Source: Mycobacterium heckeshornense
GTDB lineage: Bacteria; Actinomycetota; Actinomycetes; Mycobacteriales; Mycobacteriaceae
Length of the DNA: 64,000 nt
NCBI RefSeq assembly: GCF_016592155.1
Contig: NZ_AP024237.1
Location: 3,162,001-3,226,000, forward strand
Direction: 5' to 3'
Positions 38,807-49,726 of the stretch are shown piece after piece (positions within the stretch are counted from its first letter, which is position 1; each line of letters opens with the position of its first letter). The notes under the pieces were generated by a model, which ran no database searches, was not told where the DNA came from, and was given only the letters and a program-made list of their open reading frames with translations. A program made the position numbers and the translations under genes.

Positions 38807-38903
38807 TCCGACGCCATTGGGCTCTGCCAACCCATCACAGCCCGGTGACCCAAGTTACGGACGGCTACGTGTGGTGTGCGGCTAGCGCTTTTTCTCAGGT
38901 GGC

Positions 38904-39701
38904 TCAGCGGCGGTCGTCTATCGCACTGGCGATCGCTTCCAGCAGCTCTGGGCGTTTTAGGAACGGGGTGATGATGTCGACCGGCAATGGGAAAACCACG
39001 GTCGAGTTCTGGTCCGCGCCCAACTCCAGAAGTGTTTGCAGGTAGCGCAGTTGCAGCGACACCGGGTTCTTCGACAGCGTCTCAGCGGCCTCGCGCAGCT
39101 CCTCGGAGGCCTGCAATTCCCCGCGAGCGTTGATGACCTTGGCCCGGCGTTCCCGCTCGGCCTCGGCCTCGCGGGCCATCGCCCGCTGCGTCGACTCGGG
39201 GATCTCGACGTCCTTGATCTCGACGACGCGCACCTGGACACCCCAGGGCTCGGTCTGTTTCTCGATGACGGCCCGCAGGTCGGTGTTGAGGTCCTCCCGG
39301 TGCGCCAGCAGGGTATCCAGGTCGGCCCGGCCGAGCAGGGACCGCAACGTCGTCTGCGCGATCTGCGAGGTGGCCACCGCTTAGTTCTCCACCGCGAGGA
39401 TCGCTTTCAGCGGATCCACCACCTGAAACATCACCACGGCGTTCACCCGGGCCGGCACGTTGTCGCGGGTGATCACCTCCTGTGGCGGGATGGTCAACGT
39501 CACTACTCGCTGGTCCACACGAATCATCTTGTCCACCAACGGCAACAGAATCCGCAGACCGGGGAGGTACAACGGCCGGATGTGACCCATCCGGAACACC
39601 ACCCCGCGTTCGTATTCGCGCAGCACAACCAGCGACACCAGCGCCAGCGCCGTCAGCACCACAACCGCAGCGGCAACGACGGCGATCACCATCGCGCTCA
39701 T
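38904..39701 (-). pseudogene. slipin/SPFH-domain membrane protein interrupted by an in-frame stop
   Basis: In one frame the segment reads as a complete 265-codon slipin: a membrane anchor (AVVVLTALALVSLVVL), then LREYERGVVFRMG, VDQRVVTLTIPPQEVITRDNVP, MATSQIAQTTLRSLLGRADLD and the coiled-coil STQRAMAREAEAERERRAK. At 39381-39383 a TAA replaces the tyrosine of the usual ENYxVATSQ segment. A GTG two codons later could restart the C-terminal half. The start overlaps the upstream gene by 4 bases (ATGA), so the operon was intact before the mutation. A single-base change (TAC to TAA plus a neighbour) or a sequencing error would both explain it. Confidence 0.8.
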
Positions 39702-40321
39702 CGGGAATCCTCCTTCTGCGCCCAGCCACCCCACCTGGTGGAGTACCGATCGATCGCGGCGGCCACCTGATCTTCGATGGCCGATCGCTGCGGCAGGTGC
39801 TCCGGGGCGTTCGACGGAGTGTTCCACAGGTGGCGGGCCAGCGGCAGTCCCGCGATCAGCACCAGCAGGACGGTCACGAGCAACAGCAGCACATCGGTGG
39901 GGGTGTGCCGGCCGATCAGCATCGCCACTGGCATCACCACCCCCAGCCCGGCGACCGAACAGGCGATACCGCGGTGGAAGCGGCCCGCGTCGGAATACGG
40001 CCACGGATCGATCTCGCGGCTGATCTCCCTACCGTGATCCGACGTGGTGCAGCTGGACTTGACCGGGCAGCTGTTACACACGACGGGCGACGCCCGATAG
40101 CGCTGCACCCGGTGCCGAGGATCAAACGACGTGGGCCACAGCCAGTGGTGCTGTGGGCACACCCAGGCGTCGTGGTCCGGGCGGTAGCTAAAACCGCCGG
40201 TGCGCCACCGCGCGGCGCGCCGCGATATGCGGCGCGCCATCTCGTCGAAGCCCCACCCCAACGCGACCAGGACCAGCGCATACCCGCTGACCAACCACAC
40301 CGACACGTCGGGTGCGGCCAT
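39698..40321 (-). CDS. membrane protein with CxxH/CxxC-type motifs, unknown function
   Basis: 207 residues: an N-terminal transmembrane helix (about 7-25), a polar domain with WVCPQHHWLWP and VVCNSCPVKSSCTTS (four or more cysteines, a possible metal or Fe-S site), then two hydrophobic segments (~118-138 and ~143-162). It lies 3 bp after the norB fragment and overlaps the slipin start, so norB, this gene and slipin once formed an operon. The pairing suggests involvement in NO reductase function or assembly, but this is inference. Confidence 0.78.
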   Translation of the reverse strand: MAAPDVSVWLVSGYALVLVALGWGFDEMARRISRRAARWRTGGFSYRPDHDAWVCPQHHWLWPTSFDPRHRVQRYRASPVVCNSCPVKSSCTTSDHGREISREIDPWPYSDAGRFHRGIACSVAGLGVVMPVAMLIGRHTPTDVLLLLVTVLLVLIAGLPLARHLWNTPSNAPEHLPQRSAIEDQVAAAIDRYSTRWGGWAQKEDSR

Positions 40322-40324
40322 ACA

Positions 40325-41088
40325 TCACTCCTTCGCCGCCGCCGACTCGGTCTCGGTGTAAAGCGGATGCTCGGGCAACTCCTGGACGGTCGATCCCGAG
40401 CGGAAGTTGCGCAGGGCTGTCCACGCGATCCACATGAATGGCAGCACACCGCCGACAATGAAGATCACATCGCCGGGCAGCCGCATCCACTCCAGCAACG
40501 CGTTGCCGGGCCGGGTGATGTAACCCAGCGAACGCGCGTCGAAGTAGCCGTCGCTGACCGAGTGGTAGAGCTGCAGTACCCCCAGCGGCAGCAACGTGGC
40601 GAAAACCATCCACGCCAAACCGATATTCAACGACCAGAACGACACCCGAGCCCACTTCTCCGGCCACTTATCGGCCGGGATCACGTAGCGAAACGCGAAC
40701 ATCGCCAACCCGACGGCCAGCATGCCGTAAACCCCCATCATGGCCGCATGCCCGTGGTTGGCAGTCAGCGCGGTGCCGATCTGGTAGTAGGACACCACCG
40801 GCAGGTAGATCAGGAACCCGAAGATGCCCGCGCCCAGGAAGTTCCAGAACCCGACCGCGACCAGGAACATCACCGTCAGCGGTGCGGGAACGGCCTGGCG
40901 TCACCGGCCTGCTGACGCGACCCTAGTTGCAAAAACGCCCACGCCTCGACGGTCAGGAAGGTCAGCGGAATGACCTCGGCCGCCGAGAAGAACGCGCCCA
41001 GCGCCATGTGCTCCACCGGGGTTCCGGAGAAGTACAGGTGATGCATCGTGCCGATCACCCCGCCGGCCGAGTACAAGATGATGTCCCC
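40325..41088 (-). pseudogene. quinol-type nitric oxide reductase (norB) fragment with frameshift
   Basis: Two frames together match about 250 C-terminal residues of qNOR. The first, from about 41088, reads ILYSAGGVIGTMHHLYFSGT and FFSAAEVIPLTFLTVEAWAF up to RPFPHR. One G appears lost near 40877-40879 (CGCTGACG for CGCTGGACG), after which the second frame gives VMFLVAVGFWNFLGAGIFGF, LTANHGHAAMMGVYGMLAVG and the C-terminus. The N-terminal ~two thirds, with several haem/metal ligands, is absent, and DNA upstream is the USP promoter region. It cannot encode a working reductase. Confidence 0.82.
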
Positions 41089-41186
41089 CCTTCGCCGACA
41101 AGTGGGCTGCTTGCCCGGTATTTAACTCGCCCCGACCGGGCGACACGCCGGATTCGGCAGGTGCACTGCCGGGCGCCGCATCGGCA

Positions 41187-41228
41187 CTGCGGACCAATGG
41201 CCTTGGCTTCGGTGACCGATGGCCCTGG
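41187..41228. promoter_or_regulatory. two tandem weak DosR-like boxes upstream of USP gene
   Basis: GCGGACCAATGGCCTTGG (in 41187-41206) and CGGTGACCGATGGCCCTGG (in 41209-41228) each keep the GACC...GGCC core with about 11 of 20 consensus matches, 22 bp apart (two helical turns). They lie 67-108 bp upstream of the USP start. Tandem boxes at this distance are common for strongly DosR-induced genes, so the spacing supports a weak match. Confidence 0.4.
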
Positions 41229-41294
41229 AGGATACCGCCTCCCGTGCTTAACGTAAGTCTCAACAGAGCTAAAACCGAGATCCGGGAGCCCGCG

Positions 41295-42113
41295 ATGAAT
41301 GACCTTCCTTCAGTCGTGGTAGCACCGTCGGTGGTGGTAGGCATCGACGGGTCGAACGCGGCGAAGAATGCGGCCATATGGGCGGTCGACGAGGCTATCA
41401 GCCGGGATATGCCGTTGCGTCTGGTATCCGTCATCGATCCGGCGGACCTGTGCGGCGCAGACGCGGAGCGCATTGAATTCGCTTCCGCCCGCGCGGCGTT
41501 GTATGAGGCCCAGCGGTCCGTCGAGGCGACTGGAAAGTCGGTGAAGGTCGAAACCGAGGTCGTGGTGGGAAAGCCGCTTCGAGAACTGATCAAGCAATCG
41601 CGGTCGGCGGAGATGGTCTGTGTAGGGTCAATCGGGGTCAAACATGCATACCGTGGTGTGGGTTCGGTCGCAGCGGGTTTGCCTGAGTTGTCCCAGTGTC
41701 CGGTGGCGGTGATCCGTCAGCCGGCGCAACGGTCGGCAAATTCCGAACCCGGCAGCATCGTTGCGGAAGCCGACAATGGCGGGGTGTTGCGACGCGCCTT
41801 CGATGAGGCAAGGCTGCGTGCAGCGCCGCTGCGTGTCATCGCCTCGTGGCGGGCGGAGGCTCCCGATGATGTCGGCGACGAAAGCCGTTTGGTGCAAGCC
41901 CATCTGACTCGCCGCGTCGCAGCATGGCGGCGGCGGTACCCCGACGTGGACGTCGAGCCGGTCGCGGTCCGTGGGAGTATTTGCCGATATCTGGCCGAAA
42001 ACGCGGAGTCGATCCAGCTTTTCGTTTCCGGCTCCCATAGCCGCGTCTGTGAATTGGGCAGGGCGGACAACGCTGGATGCTCCGTGCTTACCGTGCACCA
42101 CGACCACCTATAG
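41295..42113 (+). CDS. tandem universal stress protein, Rv3134c-like
   Basis: 272 residues; the ATG at 41295 follows GGGAG. The first USP domain has VVVGIDGSNAAKNAAIWAVD and the ATP-loop CVGSIGVKHAYRGVGSVA; the second (about 150-272) keeps the fold but lacks a clean Gly-rich loop (LFVSGSHSRVCELG). It resembles Rv3134c, which in M. tuberculosis directly precedes devR-devS in one operon. Here a collapsed devR remnant follows 23 bp later, so this is one of two ancestral Rv3134c-devR modules. Confidence 0.88.
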   Translation: MNDLPSVVVAPSVVVGIDGSNAAKNAAIWAVDEAISRDMPLRLVSVIDPADLCGADAERIEFASARAALYEAQRSVEATGKSVKVETEVVVGKPLRELIKQSRSAEMVCVGSIGVKHAYRGVGSVAAGLPELSQCPVAVIRQPAQRSANSEPGSIVAEADNGGVLRRAFDEARLRAAPLRVIASWRAEAPDDVGDESRLVQAHLTRRVAAWRRRYPDVDVEPVAVRGSICRYLAENAESIQLFVSGSHSRVCELGRADNAGCSVLTVHHDHL

Positions 42114-42136
42114 GAACTTCTCTGGGAAGCGGTGCC

Positions 42137-42304
42137 ATGATCAGCGTCTTCCTAGTCGAGGATCATCAGGCGGTATGCCGTGGTCTTCGCGACTTGCTGA
42201 AAACAGTTCCCGGCAATCCGGCCGCAGCGGCGCTGATGACGAAACTGCGAGGAGGAGCCGCGGTATTCGCCATCCGGCTGCAGCGATCACGAACAATCCG
42301 GTGA
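42137..42304 (+). pseudogene. devR/dosR remnant with two large internal deletions
   Basis: A 55-residue frame reads MISVFLVEDHQAVCRGLRDL, then GNPAAAALMTKLRGG, then AAVFAIRLQRSR. These match in order the DevR N-terminus, a linker segment ([14 protein letters not shown] in the intact copy at 45298) and the extreme C-terminus. The phospho-acceptor Asp and the whole helix-turn-helix are gone. It starts 23 bp after the Rv3134c-like gene, the position devR holds in M. tuberculosis. No activity is expected, though a short peptide could be made. Confidence 0.78.
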
Positions 42305-42326
42305 CGGGTAAGTTAGGTTAGGTCAG

Positions 42327-42416
42327 GTGAACGCCACGCACCCCCGCAGGTCAGTAGTCGTCGGGATCGACGGCTCGTCAGCAGCGATCGCGCCGCGGAA
42401 GGGGTGGTCCCGTTGA
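42327..42416 (+). pseudogene. universal stress protein N-terminal fragment
   Basis: A GTG at 42327 opens a 29-codon frame containing HPRRSVVVGIDGSSAAIAPR, the first strand and nucleotide-loop start of a USP domain, then a stop. The following ~200 bp up to the TB31.7-like gene show no further recognisable coding sequence. Probably the leftover of a third USP gene. Confidence 0.55.
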
Positions 42417-42620
42417 GCCTGATCCTCGTGATGCCAGACCACGTCGAACCGGGCCAGATCCGCGTCGGCGGACAACGAGCGCCTGGAACTCGAACACGGG
42501 GAACCCGCGTTGCGCAGCGCCTCGGCTTCAGAGGCGGCCATGGCGCCACCGGTCAAGATTGAAACCGTCACTATGCGCGACAGTCCGGTGGGAACACTCC
42601 AACGTTACAGAGGAGAAGAG

Positions 42621-45277
<2,657 letters not shown>

Positions 45278-45297
45278 TCACCTATTTGTATTCTCGC

Positions 45298-45945
45298 CTA
45301 ATTGACCGGCCGCTCGGTGGCGTTCAACTTGGACGCAAACACCGCCGCTTGGGTGCGCCGCTCCATTCCGAGCTTGGCCAGCAAACGCGAGACATAGTTT
45401 TTGACCGTCTTTTCGGCAAGGAACATGCGGGCGGCGATCTGTTTGTTGGTCAGCCCCTCACTGAGCAGCCCCAGCAGCGTACGCTCCTGGTCGGTCAGCC
45501 CGAGCAGCGGATCGGTGCGTTCGGCAGCGCCCCGCAGTTTCGCCATCAACGCCGCTGCCGCCCTGTTATCCAGCAGCGATTTGCCGGCACCGACGTCTTT
45601 GATGGCCTGCGCCAGCTCCATGCCCTTGATGTCTTTGACGACGTAGCCGCTGGCGCCGGCCAGGATCGCATCGAGCATCGCTTCATCGGAAGTGAACGAG
45701 GTCAGCATGAGACAGCGCAGGTCGGGTATGTCTGACAGCAAATCGCGGCACAACTCGATTCCGCTGCCATCAGGCAATCGGACGTCGAGCACGGCTACGT
45801 CGGGCCGCGCCGCCGGTATCCGCGCCATAGCCTCGGAAACCGAGCCGGCTTCACCGACGACTTCCAGCTCCGGATCCGATTCCAGCAGGTCGACGATCCC
45901 GCGACGGACTACCTCGTGGTCGTCGACCAGAAAGACCTTCATCAT
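45298..45945 (-). CDS. devR: dormancy response regulator DevR/DosR
   Basis: 215 residues from the ATG at 45945, preceded by GGGAGGG. The receiver domain has VDDHE acid residues, Asp54 in [10 protein letters not shown], and the switch-associated SFTSDE and GYVVKDIKG (Lys104 region). The LuxR/NarL-type helix-turn-helix is [20 protein letters not shown]. It activates the hypoxia/NO regulon by binding GGGAC-type boxes like those upstream of tgs1 and the nitroreductase gene here. It is preceded by a degraded Rv3134c-like gene and followed by devS, keeping the usual operon order. Confidence 0.96.
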   Translation of the reverse strand: MMKVFLVDDHEVVRRGIVDLLESDPELEVVGEAGSVSEAMARIPAARPDVAVLDVRLPDGSGIELCRDLLSDIPDLRCLMLTSFTSDEAMLDAILAGASGYVVKDIKGMELAQAIKDVGAGKSLLDNRAAAALMAKLRGAAERTDPLLGLTDQERTLLGLLSEGLTNKQIAARMFLAEKTVKNYVSRLLAKLGMERRTQAAVFASKLNATERPVN

Positions 45946-46010
45946 GGCGTGCCCTCCCTGTGACTGACCTCTCGGCCCTGACGCATAGACACCATCATGC
46001 TCGTTCCTCG

Positions 46011-46704
46011 TCACAGGTGCCGATGACCGACAACAGGGACCACGCATTCCAAGTGTCCCAGCGCAGGACTGCCTGCGGCACCGACAACCGCGCGCACATG
46101 CCGGGAACCGCAGGCACCGATCACCAGCAGCTGCAGCGCCGCAACGTTCGTCGATAGATAGTTACAGATATCGTCATGAACCGAAACCAGTTCGACCTCG
46201 AGGTCTAAACAGCGCCGCCGCCAGGGGGCCGATCGGCGACCTAACCGCGCGCATGCACGGTGCTCGGCCTCGCGGCTTAACCACTGCCGCAGGCGAGATA
46301 CTGCCAACATGTGACCACCCGTAGCCGGGCGATGCGCATGCGCGCCTGCTGCGCCGAGACCGCCAAAGGGGCCGCTCTGGAGCTGACACGCCCGAGCCTG
46401 AAATGATAGGAGCCGACGGTACCAACACCGATCATCGCCGCCGATCGGGATGCGCCGAGCAGCGAGCCGCGGGTGATCTCGATTTTTGTCGTCAGCGGCC
46501 TATCGGGCGTCTCGACGGCGACGACGGCTTGACGAACGGCGCGCTCCCCATCGGCCCTGCGGTGTCGTCTTCGGCGCCGAGTGCGCACGTCACGCGCAGC
46601 GGAATGTCCTGACTGACCGCCTCCTCGACAGCCCACAGGGCAGCGTCCAGGGTCACCGCTCAACCGTCGACACCGACAACCGCCGAATCTGTAGGCGCCG
46701 TCAT
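46011..46704 (-). pseudogene. Rv3134c-like universal stress protein pseudogene
   Basis: From the ATG at 46704 the frame reads TDSAVVGVDG, then TGA at codon 15, then continues in frame with AVTLDAALWAVEEAVSQDIPLRV, a clear USP start. Frame changes follow; KIEITRGSLLGASRSAAMIGVGTV and, near the end, [20 protein letters not shown] and [16 protein letters not shown] are recognisable USP segments in other frames. It lies 65 bp upstream of devR on the same strand, the place of Rv3134c. The transcript could still carry devR. Confidence 0.82.
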
Positions 46705-46760
46705 GTCCGAATGGTAGCCGGTTGCTGATGCTAACGGCTCGGGCCGAAGGCCCAATTCCT

Positions 46761-46780
46761 GCAAGGACCAAAGACCTTAA
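46761..46780. promoter_or_regulatory. candidate DosR box upstream of the USP pseudogene-devR-devS unit
   Basis: GCAAGGACCAAAGACCTTAA has the GGACCAAAGACC core, about 12 of 20 consensus matches, and lies 57-76 bp upstream of the pseudogene start. It may keep devR-devS autoregulated although the first gene is dead. A GGGCC-gaa-GGCCC hairpin lies directly beside it (46741-46753). Confidence 0.45.
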
Positions 46781-46789
46781 CGGGCAGTC

Positions 46790-47335
46790 GCGAACGCTGG
46801 CATCAGCCGGCAGCGCGGCGATCGATTTGCCGTTCGTCGCACCGAGGGCTTGGCAGTCCGTCGAACGGCGCCTTAGCGCAGCGTCGAGCACGATGGTGTG
46901 ATGCTCGGCGCAGTACCCGGCGATACCCGTGCAGAGCTGGCTGAGGCGTTCCGGCTCACCGAGGCCATGCGCCGTTACGACCCGTCATATTGATCAGAAC
47001 TGCGCCGGTGTACTTAGCCTTTCGAGCTGGCCCACGGAGTCCCGTCCAGCTCGGGACTGTCCGCATCCCACGGTACGATAATCGTCCACAGGTTTTGCAT
47101 TGCGGCGAAACGCTATCCGCTGTGCTGCTTGAGTGCACGATCGCCGGACTGGCCACGTGCGCGCTCACACATTACTGAAGCGAGCCCGGTTCGAGAATTG
47201 ATCAAAAGACTCAGCGGGAAGCCCGGGCTACCCCAGCTTTTGATTCGAGTAGGCAGACTACCGCGAGGCGAGCGACACATCCCCACCACACCTCGTCCCC
47301 CCAATAAGCGACGTTTTTGGAATTTCGTCAATGCT
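46790..47335 (+). pseudogene. Acg-type nitroreductase remnant
   Basis: Fragments in all three forward frames align in order with the intact Acg at 37761: IDLPFVAPRAWQSVERRLSA, then LAEAFRLTEAMRRYDPSY, then GETLSAVLLECTIAGLATCA, then RELIKRLSGKPGLPQLLIRV and IPTTPRPPNKRRF. Several stops and frameshifts separate them and the N-terminal third is missing. It is divergent from the USP pseudogene, which mirrors the nitroreductase genes that neighbour devR modules in mycobacteria. Confidence 0.7.
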
Positions 47336-47454
47336 CATGCAAGTTCAACAGAGCGGCAGATCAGCCGCGCTTATGCCCAGGCCGCTGATCGGAATCGTCA
47401 AGGCGTCTTCGATACCGTCGACAGCGAAGGTAGCCGAGTCGGTGACGACAACGG
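47336..47454. other. short non-coding stretch between nitroreductase remnant and pcaD
   Basis: I see no recognisable coding segment here. It is convergent between the remnant and the truncated pcaD, and marks the right edge of the decayed DosR island. Confidence 0.4.
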
Positions 47455-47946
47455 TCACTTCCGCAGCGTCACCAACACCTCGGCGGTTCGTCCGGGTTGC
47501 TCGGCGGGCACCAGGTGCGCGGCGTCGGCCACTTCGACGAACCGCCCCCGCGCCACATTGGCGGCGATGAATCGCACCGACTGCGGTGGCGTCGCAATGT
47601 CTTTCGCGCCTGCCACCGCGACGATCGGGGTCTTGATCTCAGCGAGGCGATCGCGGACGTCGGCCACCGAGACACCGGCATAAAAGAACCGGCGTGCGCC
47701 GACGGTGTGATCCACCAGTGTGACGACACCGGCGGCCAGATCGTCGATGGTGAAGGCCCGCAATGGGGGCGGGCTACTGCCATGACCGGGAAGATCCCAC
47801 CCGATGACGTGGTACATGTCCGTTAACCGCTCGACCGTCGCCGCCCACAATGGGTGAACGGAGGTGCCCAGCGATGGCCCGACCACCAGCGTCGGCAGGT
47901 CGGGTGCACCGCCTAGGTCGGATCCGCCGATGGTGGGCGGGCTCAC
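47455..47946 (-). pseudogene. pcaD: 3-oxoadipate enol-lactonase-like (PcaD), internally deleted
   Basis: 163 codons, whereas family members have about 250-260. The N-terminal half is normal (TLVVGPSLGTSVHPLWAATV, WDLPGHGSSPPP, RFFYAGVS with the nucleophile Ser), but the frame jumps from GVSV directly to ADVRDRLAEIKTPIVAVAGA, so roughly 100 residues with the rest of the nucleophile elbow and the cap domain are lost in frame. The acid and final His (ADAAHLVPAEQP) remain. The GTG start overlaps pcaB by 4 bases. Probably inactive, so another lactonase must finish the pathway if it runs. Confidence 0.75.
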
Positions 47947-49172
47947 GAGTCGTCCTGCAGTACCGCCTGCGCTCGTGCCAAGCTGTCATCGACGACACGG
48001 TCGAGCACCCCGAAATAGGTTGGCGACGGGGTTTTTCCGACGAAGTCGGCGATAGCTCGTTGTTCACCCGAAACTTCCGCTGCGGTCAGATTGTCAACCA
48101 TCCGACCCGAATGGATCTGCAGACCGGCCAGCAAGTCGCTGCAGTGCGAGCCCGCGACAACGGTCCGGCGAGCCATCGTGCGCAACGTGTCCCATTCCGC
48201 ATGCCAGGAGCCGTCTGGGCGTTCGTCGTTCGCCAACGCCGCCGCGGTGTGCAGCGTCGCTGCCAGGAAAGGTGCGGCCACGGCGGCCCGCCGGATCAAG
48301 ACGGACAGCACCGGATTGCGCTTGTGCGGCATGGTCGATGAGCCGCCCCGGTTTGTACCGGCAGGTTCGCGCAGTTCCCCGATCTCCGGCCGGGCCAGGA
48401 CAACCACGTCCGAGGCGATGCGCCCCCAGGCGTCGGTGCAGCCAACAAGGGCGTCCGCGGCGGCGGTGACCGGTGTCCTGGTGGTGTGCCACGGCGTCCG
48501 CACGCTCAAACCCAATGCTTTGGCGGTGTGTTGCACCAATCGAACCGAAATCCGCGCCGGGTCGTCGGCTGCATCGCTTAACGTCGCCAATTCCGTTGTG
48601 GCGGCTAATGTTCCGGCGGCACCGCCGATCTGAGCCGGCGTGGTCAGCCCAGTCAACCGATCATAGGCGTCGACGACACCGTTCAACCACCCCGCGGCTT
48701 TTGCGCCGAATGTTGTGGGTACCGCGGGCTGGGTCAAGGTCCGGGCCACCATAGCCGTGTGCCGATGGGTGGCGGCCATCTTCGACAGCATCGAAATCTG
48801 GTTCTTGACAACTCTTTTCAGGTGGTCGACGATGGCCCGCACACCCAGCATCAGCGCTGTGTCGACAACATCCTGACTGGTGAGACCGCGGTGAATCCAC
48901 CAACCCACCGCCGGAGCTGCCCGTCGACGAAGCAACTCCACCAGACCGATGACGGGGTTGCCGCCGTCCTCAGCAGCGTCGGCAAGCATGTCGCAATCCT
49001 GCTGCTCCACCAGTTGCGAGAGGTCTACGCCAGCGCACTCGGCCGGGGCAAGCCCGGCGTCGGCCAACCCACTGAGCCAAGCGGATTCGACCGCAACCAT
49101 CGATCGCAGCAGCGCCCGGTCGGTCATGAATTCGCCGGCGCGCTGGTCTCCGGGCCACAGCAGATTGGTCAT
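47943..49172 (-). CDS. pcaB: 3-carboxy-cis,cis-muconate cycloisomerase
   Basis: 409 residues of the fumarase/aspartase superfamily with the signature GSSTMPHKRNP and the upstream GLTSQDVVDTALML region that carries catalytic-site residues. It converts 3-carboxy-cis,cis-muconate, the product of PcaGH, to 4-carboxymuconolactone. ATG at 49172 overlaps the pcaG stop (ATGA); the stop overlaps pcaD. The next enzyme, 4-carboxymuconolactone decarboxylase (PcaC), is not in the window. Confidence 0.93.
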   Translation of the reverse strand: MTNLLWPGDQRAGEFMTDRALLRSMVAVESAWLSGLADAGLAPAECAGVDLSQLVEQQDCDMLADAAEDGGNPVIGLVELLRRRAAPAVGWWIHRGLTSQDVVDTALMLGVRAIVDHLKRVVKNQISMLSKMAATHRHTAMVARTLTQPAVPTTFGAKAAGWLNGVVDAYDRLTGLTTPAQIGGAAGTLAATTELATLSDAADDPARISVRLVQHTAKALGLSVRTPWHTTRTPVTAAADALVGCTDAWGRIASDVVVLARPEIGELREPAGTNRGGSSTMPHKRNPVLSVLIRRAAVAAPFLAATLHTAAALANDERPDGSWHAEWDTLRTMARRTVVAGSHCSDLLAGLQIHSGRMVDNLTAAEVSGEQRAIADFVGKTPSPTYFGVLDRVVDDSLARAQAVLQDDS

Positions 49173-49726
49173 CGCCGATCCCGATACGCCAGAAATACCG
49201 TCTCATGGCCGCCTTGCAGATGGATGTCGAAGCGATACCCGCCCTCGGGGCCGACATCGCAGATCAGGGTGTCCCGGCGGGCGGTGTCGAGACCGGCTAG
49301 CAGCGGATCGGCCCCGAGGTCGCCGCCCGGCAGATATGCGCGAGTGAACAGCCGGTTCAACAGCCCGCGAGCGAACACAGTGAGCGCGAAAAAAGCCGGG
49401 CGGCCTGGGGTCGGCGATCCGGGCGCCACCGTGGTGAAGCTGTAGCGCCCGTCCGGGTCAGTCGCCGACCTGCCCCAGCCGGTGAAGGTGTGACGGTCAC
49501 GCCGCAGCGAGCCAGGCCGCTGGACTATGTTGCCGTCGGAGTCGGGCTGCCACAGCTCGACCAATGCGTCGGGGACTCCCCGGCCGGCGCCGTCGTAAAC
49601 CGTTCCGTATAACCGGATTGCACCGGGCCGGGCGTCGTCGACCAAATGGCTGTCGCCGTCAAAGGGCAAGGCGCAGTGAAAGAACGGGCCCACCGTTTGG
49701 CCCGGGGTCTCGACGAGGCTAGCCAT
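49169..49726 (-). CDS. pcaG: protocatechuate 3,4-dioxygenase alpha subunit
   Basis: 185 residues from the ATG at 49726, which overlaps pcaH by 8 bases. Intradiol dioxygenase fold: TPGQTVGPFFHCALPF at the N-terminus, LVELWQPDSDGN in the core, and RPAFFALTVFARGLLNRLFT in place of the iron-ligand region of the beta subunit. The alpha subunit helps form the substrate pocket of the (alpha-beta-Fe) heteromer and lacks the full iron ligand set. It opens the ring of protocatechuate between the two hydroxyls. Confidence 0.92.
   Translation of the reverse strand: MASLVETPGQTVGPFFHCALPFDGDSHLVDDARPGAIRLYGTVYDGAGRGVPDALVELWQPDSDGNIVQRPGSLRRDRHTFTGWGRSATDPDGRYSFTTVAPGSPTPGRPAFFALTVFARGLLNRLFTRAYLPGGDLGADPLLAGLDTARRDTLICDVGPEGGYRFDIHLQGGHETVFLAYRDRR

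Noticed and set aside
42323..42571. Minus-strand 82-codon frame between the USP fragment and TB31.7-like gene
   Set aside because: A short segment (DADLARFDVVWHHED) looks protein-like, but no family or ribosome site could be recognised; left as unexplained intergenic sequence.
46021..46046. CAGGGACC sequence just upstream of devR as a DosR box
   Set aside because: Only the GGGAC half matches; the second half-site is absent and it lies inside the USP pseudogene.
46741..46753. GGGCC-gaa-GGCCC hairpin as a terminator
   Set aside because: No T-tract and it lies upstream of a start rather than behind a gene; more likely part of the promoter region.
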